A DNA stretch of 64,000 nt from Denitromonas iodatirespirans. GTDB lineage: Bacteria; Pseudomonadota; Gammaproteobacteria; Burkholderiales; Rhodocyclaceae. Positions 51,463 to 60,352 of the stretch are shown piece after piece. The stretch spans positions 1 to 64,000 of the forward strand of contig NZ_JAEKFT010000020.1 in assembly GCF_018524365.1 (NCBI RefSeq). The letters run 5' to 3'. The notes beneath the pieces were generated by a model, which worked only from the letters and a program-made list of their open reading frames with translations, did no database searches and was not told the DNA's origin. The translations under genes and the position numbers were made by a program. Numbering within the stretch: position 1 is the first letter of the stretch; each line of letters starts with the position of its first letter.

Positions 51463-52857
51463 ATGCTTGCCAGCCTTGAAAAGTCCAGCCTGCGCCATCG
51501 TAGCGGAATCTCGTTCTCCAGCACGATCGAGACTTTCCTCGATCCCGCGGTGGCCATCGCCTCCTTGTTTTTGGTTGCGCTCGCCCATGGCGAACGCATC
51601 GACGCGCCGTATGTCATTGTTGCGCTGATCGTTTTTTCGCTGATGTTCCCCGGCACGCTCTTCTTGCACGAGCGTTTCCGGCGCATGTTGCGCAAGACCG
51701 TCGTCAACTGGCTGATCGTGGCGGCCATCCTGGTGGTGTTCGGGCGGGCCAGTGGGTATATCGACGTCTTTCCGGAGTCCGTCGTCCAGATCTGGCTGGG
51801 GCTGACCCCGCTGGCGCTGGTCGCCGCACACTCGGTGGCCCGCTGGGCCGTTCCGGGCATTCTGGCGATGGAAGGTTACACCCGCACGGCGGTGATCGCC
51901 GGGTGCAACGAAACCGGCGTGCGCCTGGCGGCCAACTTCGCCGACAACCGCTACATTGGCGTGCGTTTCCTGGGCTACTTCGACGACCGCGCCCGCGACC
52001 GCCTCGACGGCATCGGCGACGCGCCACTGCTGGGCAGCCTGCAACAGCTGGCCGACTTCGTGAAGCACCACCATGTCGACCACATCTACCTGGCCCTGCC
52101 GATGGCCAGCCAGCCACGCATTCTCAAGGTGCTCGACACCATCAAGGACACCACCGCCTCGGTGTTCTTCGTGCCCGACATCTTCGTCACCGACCTCATC
52201 CAGGGGCAGGTGGACCATGTCGGCGGCATGCCCGTGGTGGCGGTGTGCGAGACTCCCTTCACCGGTTTCAGCGGGTTGGTCAAGCGCGCCTCCGACATGC
52301 TGCTGTCGATGCTGATTCTGGTGCTGATCTCGCCGGTGCTGGCGGCCGTGGCGATTGGCGTCAAGCGCTCGTCGCCCGGTCCGATCATCTTCAAACAGCG
52401 CCGCTACGGCCTCGACGGCAAGGAGATCGTGGTCTACAAGTTCCGCTCGATGAGCACATGCGACGACGGCGCGGTGGTCAAGCAGGCCTCGAAAAACGAC
52501 CAGCGCATCACGCCCTTCGGCGCCTTCATCCGCCGCACCTCGCTCGACGAATTGCCGCAGTTCATCAACGTGTTGCAGGGGCGCATGAGCATCGTCGGCC
52601 CCCGCCCCCACGCCGTGGCGCACAACGAGACCTACCGCAAGCTGATCAAAGGCTACATGGTGCGCCACAAGGTCAAGCCGGGCATCACCGGCTGGGCCCA
52701 GGTCAATGGCTACCGCGGCGAGACCGACACCGTCGACAAGATGGAAAAGCGCATCGAATACGACCTGGAATACCTGCGCAACTGGTCGCTCGGCATGGAT
52801 CTGTGGATCATCGTCAAGACCGTGGTGCTGGTCTTCCGTGATCGGCATGCGTACTGA
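51463..52857 (+). CDS. epsB: EpsB, undecaprenyl-phosphate sugar-phosphotransferase
   Basis: This polyprenyl-phosphate hexose-1-phosphate transferase (464 aa, WbaP/WcaJ class) starts the EPS repeat unit on the membrane lipid. Four N-terminal helices (about 25-135) and a CoA-binding-like Rossmann region (TAVIAGCNETGVRLAANF) precede the catalytic domain with FKQRRYGLDGKEIVVYKF, TSLDELPQFINVLQG, MSIVGPRPHAV and VKPGITGWAQVNGYRGETD. It reads away from the rest of the locus. The last 11 nt overlap the transglycosylase start. Confidence 0.93.
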   Translation: MLASLEKSSLRHRSGISFSSTIETFLDPAVAIASLFLVALAHGERIDAPYVIVALIVFSLMFPGTLFLHERFRRMLRKTVVNWLIVAAILVVFGRASGYIDVFPESVVQIWLGLTPLALVAAHSVARWAVPGILAMEGYTRTAVIAGCNETGVRLAANFADNRYIGVRFLGYFDDRARDRLDGIGDAPLLGSLQQLADFVKHHHVDHIYLALPMASQPRILKVLDTIKDTTASVFFVPDIFVTDLIQGQVDHVGGMPVVAVCETPFTGFSGLVKRASDMLLSMLILVLISPVLAAVAIGVKRSSPGPIIFKQRRYGLDGKEIVVYKFRSMSTCDDGAVVKQASKNDQRITPFGAFIRRTSLDELPQFINVLQGRMSIVGPRPHAVAHNETYRKLIKGYMVRHKVKPGITGWAQVNGYRGETDTVDKMEKRIEYDLEYLRNWSLGMDLWIIVKTVVLVFRDRHAY

Positions 52858-53632
52858 GTACCCCCAGGGCAGGGCTTCGCCCAGCCCGCCCCCCGAGGGG
52901 GTCAAGGAAACTTGGGGCGGCCCGGCGTTTCCTTGGGAGTACCCCCAGGGCAGGGCTTCGCCCAGCCCGCCCCCCGAGGGGGTCAAGGAAACTTGGGGCG
53001 GCCCGGCGTTTCCTTGGGAGCGCCGCGCCCGCCAGCTGGGCGCGCTGCTCGTCCTGCTGATGGCCGGCAGTGCGCCGGCCGACAGCCCGGACGCCCGCTA
53101 TCGGCTCAACACACCAACAGCGGCCTACCGCGTACAACCCCGCGACGCGTGGCATCTGCCGGCCGCCGGAACGCACAACCCGGCCATCGCCACCCGCCCC
53201 CATGCACAGCGCATCGCCGACGCCGCCCGCGCGGCCGGCATCGACCCCGAGCTGCTGCATGCCGTGGTCAAGATCGAGTCCGGCTACGATGCCGCGGCCG
53301 TCTCGCCCAAGGGCGCACGGGGGCTGGCGCAGGTGATGCCGGCCACCGCCGAGCGCTTCGGCCATGACGGGCTGGACGCCGGCGCGCGCTACCTGCGCCA
53401 TCTGATCGACCGTTTCGGCGGCGACCTGCCCCTTGCCCTGGCTGCCTACAACGCCGGCCCCGGCGCGGTCGAACGCCATGGCGGCATGCCGCCCTATGCC
53501 GAAACCCAGGCCTACGTACCACGCGTGCTCGCCGAGTACGCTGCCCTACGCGCCGAGCGCCGTCGCCTGCCGACCCGCTGGCAGCAAGGTGGCGCCTGGC
53601 GCGACGGCGGGCCGGAGAAATCGGGCTCCTGA
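52847..53632 (+). CDS. Lytic transglycosylase with an in-frame repeat-derived N-terminal extension
   Basis: The C-terminal part is an SLT-type lytic transglycosylase: VKIESGYDAAAVSPKG (catalytic Glu), ARGLAQVMPATAERFG and LALAAYNAGPGAVERHGG. The only ATG in frame ahead of the signal peptide (RQLGALLVLLMAGSAPA) is at 52847, overlapping the epsB stop. Between this ATG and the signal peptide lie two 27-codon copies of an 81-bp repeat. Without them the start would read MRTERRARQLGALL, a normal signal peptide; with them it is 261 aa and export may be impaired. It would cleave peptidoglycan in the periplasm. Confidence 0.75.
   Translation: MRTEYPQGRASPSPPPEGVKETWGGPAFPWEYPQGRASPSPPPEGVKETWGGPAFPWERRARQLGALLVLLMAGSAPADSPDARYRLNTPTAAYRVQPRDAWHLPAAGTHNPAIATRPHAQRIADAARAAGIDPELLHAVVKIESGYDAAAVSPKGARGLAQVMPATAERFGHDGLDAGARYLRHLIDRFGGDLPLALAAYNAGPGAVERHGGMPPYAETQAYVPRVLAEYAALRAERRRLPTRWQQGGAWRDGGPEKSGS
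52856..53017 (+). repeat. Tandem duplication, 2 x 81 bp
   Basis: Two 81-bp copies (52856-52936 and 52937-53017) are identical by eye. Each holds internal palindromes, including GGGCAGGGCTTCGCCCAGCC and CCCCCCGAGGGGG. The unit length is divisible by three and open in the transglycosylase frame. It resembles dispersed betaproteobacterial intergenic repeats. Confidence 0.95.
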
Positions 53633-53784
53633 TCGGCTGAGCGGCCATGGCAACTTGGCCGCAAACCCGGAATAATGACGCCATCACAAGACGACGCTGC
53701 GGCCCCCGCCCACGGCCGGCCCCCTTCGGTGCCGCCCTGACGCCCGCCAGCGGCGCACGCACTGCCACGGAGAAACGCATTTCC

Positions 53785-55302
53785 ATGCTTCATGCTTTTG
53801 TCGCCCCCCGCTCGCTGGCCCGCCGGGCCCTGCTCGCGGTGGCGCTGATGGCGCTCGCCCTGCCGGGCGCCCAGGCCGCCGGGTTTCCCAAAGATCTGCG
53901 CTTGGCGCTGCAGGCCATCCAGGTCCCGCTCGATTCCGTCGGCATCTGGGTCGCACCGGTCGATACCGGCAAACCGACGCTCAGCCACAACCCCGACAAC
54001 CCGATGAACCCCGCCTCGGTCATGAAGCTGGTGACCACCTTCGCCACGCTCGACCGCCTCGGCCCGGCCTACTACTGGACCACCCGGCTGGCCACCGACG
54101 GCGAGATCCACGGCAACACGCTCGAGGGCAACGTCTATCTGGTCGGTGGTGGCGACCCGGTATTCACCCATGCCGATCTGTGGAAGCTGTTCCGCCAGCT
54201 GCGCACGCTCGGCATCGCGCAGGTCAAGGGCAACATCGTGCTCGACGACACGGCCCTGCGTCTGCCCCGGCACGATCCGGAACGCTTCGACGGCCAGCCG
54301 CTGCGCCCCTACAACGCCGGGCCCAGCGGCTTGATGATCAGCTTCAACGCGCTGCGCCTGACCTTCGTCCCTGAGCCGGAGGTCCCGGCGCCGGTGGTGG
54401 TCCAGCAGGTCGCGTCCCTGAGCGCCGCGCCGCCCGCCCCCGCCGCACCCCGTCCGCCACGCGTGTTGCTCGATCCGCCGCTGGCCGGTTTCACCCTCGA
54501 CGCCGCCTTGACCTCGACGCCCGGCCGCTGCGCGGCGCGCTGGTACAAAGCGCTCGACGCAATACCCGAGCCCGCGGCGCAGGGCGAGCGCCTGAGCCTC
54601 ACCGGCCAGTGGCGCGACGACTGCGGCGTCAAGGACTGGTTCGTCTCGCCGTTTTCGCCCGAGCGCTTCGCCGAAGCCGTGGTCGACGGCCTGTGGCGCG
54701 AGATGGGCGGCAAGCTGAACGGCCGGGTGCTGCACGGCGACACCCCGCGCCAGGCCAACACCCTGTTCGTGCACACCTCCCGGCCGCTGGCCGACGTGGT
54801 GCGCGACATGAACAAGTGGTCCAACAACGTGATCGCCCGCCAACTGCTGGCCACGCTCGGCGCCAGCGACCACGACGCCCCCGACATGGTGCAGGGTGGC
54901 GCCCACCTGGCCCGCCTGCAGCTGGCCGCCGCCGGCATCGACACCACCGGCTTCGAGATCGAAAACGGCTCAGGCCTGTCGCGCACCGCCCGCATCACCC
55001 CGCGCGCCCTCGGGCAGCTGCTGCAACAGGCGTGGGAGCGTCCCTTCATGCCCGAGTTCATGGGCTCGATGGCGGTGGCCGGCATCGACGGCACGGCGCG
55101 CCGCCGCCTGCGCGACAGCGGCGCGCGCGGCACGGCCCACATCAAGACCGGCACCCTCAACAACGTGCGCGCCATGGCCGGTTACGTGATCGACCGCAAG
55201 GGGCGGCGCCACGCGGTGGCGATGATGGTCAATCATCCCAATGCAGCGGCCAGCGCCGAGGCGCAGGACGTTCTGCTCGAATGGGTGTGGGAAGGGCATT
55301 GA
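53785..55302 (+). CDS. dacB: D-alanyl-D-alanine carboxypeptidase/endopeptidase (PBP4 type)
   Basis: This is a low-molecular-mass class C PBP that trims D-Ala and cuts peptide cross-links. The ATG at 53785 gives 505 aa with a clean signal peptide (LLAVALMALALPGAQA). Active-site motifs are in order: SxxK in NPASVMKLVTTFATL, SxN in MNKWSNNVIARQLL, and KTG in AHIKTGTLNNVRAMAGY. A large insert between the first two motifs is normal for the PBP4 group. It lies 152 bp after the transglycosylase, both acting on murein. Confidence 0.94.
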   Translation: MLHAFVAPRSLARRALLAVALMALALPGAQAAGFPKDLRLALQAIQVPLDSVGIWVAPVDTGKPTLSHNPDNPMNPASVMKLVTTFATLDRLGPAYYWTTRLATDGEIHGNTLEGNVYLVGGGDPVFTHADLWKLFRQLRTLGIAQVKGNIVLDDTALRLPRHDPERFDGQPLRPYNAGPSGLMISFNALRLTFVPEPEVPAPVVVQQVASLSAAPPAPAAPRPPRVLLDPPLAGFTLDAALTSTPGRCAARWYKALDAIPEPAAQGERLSLTGQWRDDCGVKDWFVSPFSPERFAEAVVDGLWREMGGKLNGRVLHGDTPRQANTLFVHTSRPLADVVRDMNKWSNNVIARQLLATLGASDHDAPDMVQGGAHLARLQLAAAGIDTTGFEIENGSGLSRTARITPRALGQLLQQAWERPFMPEFMGSMAVAGIDGTARRRLRDSGARGTAHIKTGTLNNVRAMAGYVIDRKGRRHAVAMMVNHPNAAASAEAQDVLLEWVWEGH

Positions 55303-55345
55303 GCCCTGGGTCGGCGGATGCGCCTGCAGCGTAGCCGCCCCGCCC

Positions 55346-56653
55346 CTACCAATAGCGCATCGCCCCCCGAAACAACCCAGCCAGATCGGCCTCGCTCACC
55401 GCCTTGGGCGCATTCTTGACCAGCCGCTGCTGTGCCCACGCGCCCTCGGCCAGCGACACCACATCGTCCGCCCCATAGCCCACGCCGCCGACACCGTTGG
55501 GAATGCCGGTCGCCTGCATCAGGGCGATCAACCGCTGCGCGACGATCTCGCCGGCATCGGCCAGGCTCGCGCCGGCCACATCCGCCCCCAGCCAGCGCGC
55601 CGCGTCCAGATGGCGCTCGGGGCAGGCGTCGGCGGTAAAGCGGAACACCGCCGGCGCATTGACGATCACCGACATGCCATGCGGCACCATCGGCTCGTCC
55701 TGCGGATAGCCATGGGAGCAGAAGTCGCGCACCTGCCCGGCCACCGCGTAGGACATGCCATGCGGCAGATGCACGCCGGCGTTGCCGAAGGCGATGCCTG
55801 CCAGGGTGGCGGCGAACATCATGCCGTCGCGCGCCTCGTGGTCGTCGGCGCTTTGCACCGCGCGTTCGAGGAACCGCCCGGTCATCTGCAGCGCCTTCTC
55901 GCAGCCGATGTCGCTCCAGGGGTTGGCGCCCTGGCTCATCGGCCGCAGCGAGGGGCGATCGGCCGGGGTGCGTCGGGTGTAGGGCAGCGCGGTGAAGGAT
56001 TCGAGCGCATGCGAGAGCACGTCGAAGCCCGAGGCGGCCACCACGGCGGCCGGCAGGGTGTAGGTGGTGGTCGGGTCGATCAGCGCCAGGTTCGGGCGCA
56101 GCCGCTTGGAGACGATGCCGGTCTTCACCCGCCTCTCGATGAAATCGAAGATGGCGATGCCGGTGCACTCGGAGCCGGTACCGCTGGTGGTCGGGCAGGC
56201 GATGTGTGGTTTGAGCGGGCCGGGCACGGCCTTGGCGGCGCCGATCGGCGCATTCACATAGTCGGTGAGCGGCGCCGGATAGCTGCTGTAGAGATTGGCC
56301 GCCTTGCAGGTATCGATGACCGATCCGCCGCCGACCGACACGAAGCCGTCGAATTTGCCCTCGCGGGCAAAGCGCGCCGCCTCGAGAAAGCTGCCGTCGG
56401 TGGGCTCGACCTTGACCGCGTCGTACACCACCACCTCCAGCCCCGCGGCCTGCAGCGAGCGCTTGACGATGGCCACCGGCTCGAGCGCGGCCAGGCGTTC
56501 ATCGGTAAACAACGCCACCCGCCGCATGCCCAGACTCTGGGCATGATCGCCCGCCTCCACTAGGCAACCGGCGCCGTAGGTGATGGCCGACATATCGACG
56601 GCAAAGGCGGCGTCGCCCCCCGCCTGATGTCCGTAGTAGTGACAGCACGCCAT
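55346..56653 (-). CDS. Iron-containing alcohol dehydrogenase, hydroxyacid-oxoacid transhydrogenase type
   Basis: The 435-aa protein belongs to the Fe-dependent ADH superfamily. It has [17 protein letters not shown] for NAD(P) binding, [18 protein letters not shown], a segment [20 protein letters not shown] with metal-binding histidines, and [16 protein letters not shown]. The opening [20 protein letters not shown] and overall length match the ADHFE1-like transhydrogenases, which exchange 4-hydroxybutyrate and 2-oxoglutarate. This assignment is by resemblance. Alternatives are 4-hydroxybutyrate or another medium-chain alcohol dehydrogenase. It is a single gene convergent with dacB. Confidence 0.82.
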   Translation of the reverse strand: MACCHYYGHQAGGDAAFAVDMSAITYGAGCLVEAGDHAQSLGMRRVALFTDERLAALEPVAIVKRSLQAAGLEVVVYDAVKVEPTDGSFLEAARFAREGKFDGFVSVGGGSVIDTCKAANLYSSYPAPLTDYVNAPIGAAKAVPGPLKPHIACPTTSGTGSECTGIAIFDFIERRVKTGIVSKRLRPNLALIDPTTTYTLPAAVVAASGFDVLSHALESFTALPYTRRTPADRPSLRPMSQGANPWSDIGCEKALQMTGRFLERAVQSADDHEARDGMMFAATLAGIAFGNAGVHLPHGMSYAVAGQVRDFCSHGYPQDEPMVPHGMSVIVNAPAVFRFTADACPERHLDAARWLGADVAGASLADAGEIVAQRLIALMQATGIPNGVGGVGYGADDVVSLAEGAWAQQRLVKNAPKAVSEADLAGLFRGAMRYW

Positions 56654-57187
56654 GGAACATCTCCTCCGGTGGTCCCCGTCGGATGCGGGGTGATGCGCTC
56701 AAGGATGCGTCGCGGACCGGGACATGGCAAGCCTTGCGGCATCGGCGCCTCTGCCCGCCCGCGCAATCGCTGGATTCCGTTGGGGGCTTGCCTTCGGAGG
56801 AGGTCCGTTGGCCGGGTCTCGCCCCGGCAGGCGGCAACAGCAGTGCAGGTTTTTGTAGGGCGGGTTTCAACCCGCCCTACGCAGCCCCCAAGCGGGCGAT
56901 GGCGAAGCCGAGCCCGAGCCCCCTCCCCCTTCTGTGCCGCCGAACGGAGAACGGGGACGGCGGGAATTGTCGTGTCGCTGTTTGAGCCCGCAGGGCGAGT
57001 TCGCGACACGACCCGCCGGCGCCGGGCGTAGAGAGGGCACCGGCGAAGCCGGCGGCACAGCGGGGCGCGTTTTCTTGGTTACTTCTTTGTCGCGTGACAA
57101 AGAAGTAACTCGCCCGCCGGGGCGAGACCCGGCCAACGGCCCTCCGCCGAAGGCAACTGACCGCGCGCCAGGCGGCGCCCCGCCACC
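56654..57187. repeat. Complex intergenic element with nested palindromes, no gene
   Basis: This 534-bp gap is filled by repeats. An outer inverted pair of about 46 bp lies at 56789-56834 and 57111-57158. Inside are a perfect 12-bp hairpin (56855-56866 with 56869-56880) and a perfect 14-bp hairpin (57078-57091 with 57096-57109) built on GTTACTTCTTTGTC. Open frames across it are by-products of GC-rich sequence. I read it as a dispersed non-coding repeat element, possibly transcribed. Confidence 0.65.
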
Positions 57188-57604
57188 TCAATCCACCGGC
57201 ATCGGCACCCGATTGGACAGGTTGATCCAACCGCGCACCACCCGGTACAGCACCCACAGCCCGGCCACGGCGATGATGCCGAAGAAGATGGGGAGGCCGA
57301 TGATGGTGACGGCCATCAGCCAGGCGATACCGAACCACAGCAGGGCGAACCAGAAGGTGCGGATCTGCCAGCGATAGTGGCTGTCCAGCCAGGTGCCGCG
57401 CACCGCGTCGCGCTTCACGTAGTTGAGGATCACGGCGACGATCGACGGCAGGCCGGAGACGAAGCTGCCGACGATGGTGGCCGAGGTGGCGACGCCCGAG
57501 AACAGGGCAATGGCGTGCAGGCCGTAGATGATGTGCGCGAGGGTGATGAGCCCTTCGCGCGGCACGTCAACAACGATGGGCGAGGACGAATCATAGCGGG
57601 CCAT
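57188..57604 (-). CDS. Small multi-pass membrane protein (DUF4870-like)
   Basis: The ATG at 57604, preceded by AGGAG, gives 138 aa. The protein has a short polar N-terminus and about four hydrophobic segments, with LITLAHIIYGLHAIALFSG, ILNYVKRDAVRGTWLDSHY and WQIRTFWFALLWFGIAW in order. This layout matches the DUF4870/Tic20-like group of small membrane proteins. The function is unknown. It lies 103 bp below ubiD on the same strand, but no functional link is evident. Confidence 0.78.
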   Translation of the reverse strand: MARYDSSSPIVVDVPREGLITLAHIIYGLHAIALFSGVATSATIVGSFVSGLPSIVAVILNYVKRDAVRGTWLDSHYRWQIRTFWFALLWFGIAWLMAVTIIGLPIFFGIIAVAGLWVLYRVVRGWINLSNRVPMPVD

Positions 57605-57707
57605 GGGGGCTCCTGTTATTCGAGATGTCACCCGTTGGAGGCGACGACCTGTGCATAGTTCGGGGTTTGCCGGTCCAGATCAAGTCGCCGACACGCTTTG
57701 CCATGAT

Positions 57708-59189
57708 CTACAGACCGAGCCGATCCCACAATGCATCCACCCGCGCCTTGACCGCCGCGTCCATGACGATCGGCCGGCCCCACTCACGGTGCGTCTCGCC
57801 CGGCCACTTGTTGGTGGCGTCGAGGCCCATCTTGGAGCCGAGGCCGGACTCGGGGCTGGCGAAATCGAGGTAGTCAATCGGGGTGTTGTCGACCAGCACG
57901 GTGTCGCGCGTGGCGTCGATGCGGGTGGTCATGGCCCAGATCACCTCTTTCCAGTCACGGGTGTCCACATCATCGTCCACCACGATGATGAACTTGGTGT
58001 ACATGAACTGGCGCAGAAAGCTCCAGATGCCGAACATCACGCGCTTGGCATGGCCGGGGTAGGCCTTCTTGATGCTGACCACCGCCAACCGGTAGGAGCA
58101 GCCCTCGGGCGGCAGGTAGAAGTCGACGATCTCCGGAAACTGCCGCTGCAGCAGCGGCACGAAGACCTCGTTGAGCGCCACGCCGAGCATGGCCGGTTCG
58201 TCGGGCGGCTTGCCGGTGTAGGTGCTGTGGTAGATCGGCTCGCGGCGCATCGTGATGCGCTCGATGGTGAACACCGGGAACGGCGCCTGCTCGTTGTAGT
58301 AGCCGGTGTGGTCGCCATAGGGGCCTTCGAGCGCGGTCTCGCCGGGGTGGATCACGCCTTCGAGCACGATCTCCGCCGAGGCGGGCACCTGCAGGTCCGA
58401 GCCCTTGCACTTGACCAGCTCGGTCTTGCTGCCGCGCAGCAGGCCGGCGAACTGGTATTCGGAGAGCGAATCGGGCACCGGCGTCACCGCGCCGAGGATG
58501 GTGGCCGGGTCGCAGCCGAGCACCACCGCCACCGGGAAGGGCTCGCCGGGGTGCGCCTTCTGGTGATCGCGAAAATCCAGCGCGCCGCCGCGGTGCGCCA
58601 GCCAGCGCATGATCACCTTGTTCGGCCCGATCACCTGCTGGCGGTAGATGCCCAGGTTCTGCCGTTTCTGGTTCGGCCCGCGGGTCACCACCAGCCCCCA
58701 GGTGATCAGCGGCGCGGCATCGCCCGGCCAGCAGTGCTGGATCGGCAGGCGCGCCAGATCGACCGCGTCGCCCGTCCATTCCACCTCCTGGCAGGGCGCC
58801 GAGCGCACCTCCTTGGGCGACATGTTGAGCACCTGGCGGAACATCGGCAGCTTCTCCCAGGCATCGCGCAGGCCCTTGGGCGGCTCGGGCTCCTTGAGGA
58901 AAGCGAGCAGCCGGCCGACCTCGCGCAGCTGGGTCGTCCAGTCGCCCTCCACGCCCATGCCCAGCGCGACGCGCTCGGGGGTGCCGAACAGATTGGCCAG
59001 CACCGGCATGGCCTGCGGCACACCGCGGGTGGTCGGCTTTTCGAAGAGCAGTGCCGGCCCGCCGGCGCGCAGCACGCGGTCTGCGATTTCGGTCATTTCC
59101 AGATGCGTATCCACCGGCACGGTGATCCGCTTGAGTTCGCCGCGCGCCTCGAGCTGGTCGATGAAGTCGCGCAGATCCTTGTAACGCAT
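57708..59189 (-). CDS. ubiD: 4-hydroxy-3-polyprenylbenzoate decarboxylase UbiD
   Basis: This prenylated-FMN-dependent enzyme removes the carboxyl group during ubiquinone synthesis. The 493-residue protein starts [20 protein letters not shown] and has [14 protein letters not shown], the [14 protein letters not shown] segment, [20 protein letters not shown], and EVPFDYVEG-like [18 protein letters not shown]. Cofactor and metal ligands should lie in the [16 protein letters not shown] to [10 protein letters not shown] stretch. Length matches the E. coli enzyme. ubiA and ubiC lie about 1.2 kb away. Confidence 0.96.
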   Translation of the reverse strand: MRYKDLRDFIDQLEARGELKRITVPVDTHLEMTEIADRVLRAGGPALLFEKPTTRGVPQAMPVLANLFGTPERVALGMGVEGDWTTQLREVGRLLAFLKEPEPPKGLRDAWEKLPMFRQVLNMSPKEVRSAPCQEVEWTGDAVDLARLPIQHCWPGDAAPLITWGLVVTRGPNQKRQNLGIYRQQVIGPNKVIMRWLAHRGGALDFRDHQKAHPGEPFPVAVVLGCDPATILGAVTPVPDSLSEYQFAGLLRGSKTELVKCKGSDLQVPASAEIVLEGVIHPGETALEGPYGDHTGYYNEQAPFPVFTIERITMRREPIYHSTYTGKPPDEPAMLGVALNEVFVPLLQRQFPEIVDFYLPPEGCSYRLAVVSIKKAYPGHAKRVMFGIWSFLRQFMYTKFIIVVDDDVDTRDWKEVIWAMTTRIDATRDTVLVDNTPIDYLDFASPESGLGSKMGLDATNKWPGETHREWGRPIVMDAAVKARVDALWDRLGL

Positions 59190-59402
59190 GAGCTCGTTCC
59201 GATTGAAGGCTGAGGCGGATTATAGGCGCTCGGCGCGATGCCGACGCGCCGCACACCGGCGCCCCGCCGGCCCGCGTCCGGCCCGCCGCCTTACGCGCGG
59301 ATACAACTGTTCGTCGGCCACACCCTTTCCCGAGTCGATGTTTTCTGCCACGCTTACGTCCAACGTCATACGCCAAAACCATACTCCCTCGAGAGGCACT
59401 CC

Positions 59403-60284
59403 ATGCGCAGAACCCTGCTGGCCGCCACCGCCCTGGCCCTCGCCGCAAGCTCGGCACAGGCCATCACCATCGAATTCGACTACACCTACGACACCGGCAA
59501 CTTCTTCACCGGCGCCCACCGGTCGGTGCTGGACGCCGTGGCCACCGAGTTCGGCGGCCGGCTGACCGACTCGCTGGCCGCCATCACGGTCGGTGGCGTC
59601 AACCGCTTCCAGCCCGAAGTCGGCCTGATCACTGGCGAGAGTTCGACGCTCGCGCCCAGCCAGTCGATCCCCGAAGACACGCTGCGCATCTTCGTCGGCG
59701 CCCGCCCCCTCGCCGGCAATACGCTCGGCGCCGGCGGCAACGGCTATTCCGCCGCGGGCACGAACAGCTTCCTGACGAGCATCCAGAATCGCGGCCAGGC
59801 CTTGCCGCAGGGCGTCGACTACGGCCCCTTCGGCGGCGCCATGGTGTTCGACTCCGGCGCCGCCTGGTATCTGGACGACGACATCACCACCGTCGAGGCC
59901 TTTTCCAGTTTCGACTTCTATTCGGTGGTCATCCACGAACTGGGCCATGTGCTCGGCGTCGGCACCTCGGCGCCCTGGACCAACCAGCGCAACGGGCTGA
60001 GCTTTACCGGCGACGCCGCCATGGCGAGCTACGGCGGGCCGGTGCCGCTCGACGACGCGGGCCACCTGCTCAAGAGCATCGACTCGACCTTCATGGGCTC
60101 GCTGCAGGAACCGGCGCTCACCCCGTCGATCACCGCCGGTCAGCGTAAGTACTTCACCGACCTGGACTGGGCCCTGCTCAGCGATGTGGGCTGGCAAGTG
60201 GCGGCAATCCCCGAGCCCGAAACCTGGGCCATGATGCTGGCCGGCCTCGGCCTGCTCGGCTGGCGCCTGCGCCGGCGCGCCTGA
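59403..60284 (+). CDS. PEP-CTERM protein with leishmanolysin-like metalloprotease domain
   Basis: From the ATG at 59403 (GAGAGG upstream) this is 293 aa with a signal peptide ending SAQA. The zinc motif is HELGHVLGVGTSAPW (His178, Glu179, His182). The usual third histidine of metzincins at +10 is Thr188; His221 in DDAGHLLKS, ten residues before the methionine in DSTFMGSL (Met231), is a better candidate, as in leishmanolysin-type enzymes. The end is IPEPETWAMMLAGLGLLGW and then RLRRRA, a full PEP-CTERM signal. It is likely a surface-processed protease and XrtB substrate. A strong terminator follows. Confidence 0.82.
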   Translation: MRRTLLAATALALAASSAQAITIEFDYTYDTGNFFTGAHRSVLDAVATEFGGRLTDSLAAITVGGVNRFQPEVGLITGESSTLAPSQSIPEDTLRIFVGARPLAGNTLGAGGNGYSAAGTNSFLTSIQNRGQALPQGVDYGPFGGAMVFDSGAAWYLDDDITTVEAFSSFDFYSVVIHELGHVLGVGTSAPWTNQRNGLSFTGDAAMASYGGPVPLDDAGHLLKSIDSTFMGSLQEPALTPSITAGQRKYFTDLDWALLSDVGWQVAAIPEPETWAMMLAGLGLLGWRLRRRA

Positions 60285-60300
60285 CCCGGCGCCACACGAC

Positions 60301-60330
60301 AAAAAGGCCACCCGTTGCGGTGGCCTTTTT
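60301..60330. terminator. Bidirectional terminator between the PEP-CTERM protease and ubiA
   Basis: A perfect 12-bp stem (60301-60312 with 60319-60330) has an A-run on one side and a T-run on the other. It separates convergent genes and can stop both. Confidence 0.88.
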
Positions 60331-60352
60331 TGTGGCATCGGCAAAGCGGGGC

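Noticed and set aside
52856-53017. Direct repeats considered as a CRISPR-like array
   Set aside because: There are only two copies, directly adjacent, with no spacer between them; it is a tandem duplication.
56867-57136. An 89-codon minus-strand frame containing DKEVTKKTRPA
   Set aside because: It lies inside a palindromic repeat element and starts within one of its arms; such readings are commonly mis-annotated as proteins.
59281-59402. A sigma-54 promoter before the PEP-CTERM metalloprotease
   Set aside because: No GG and GC pair at 10-bp spacing with a TTGC-like -12 box was found.
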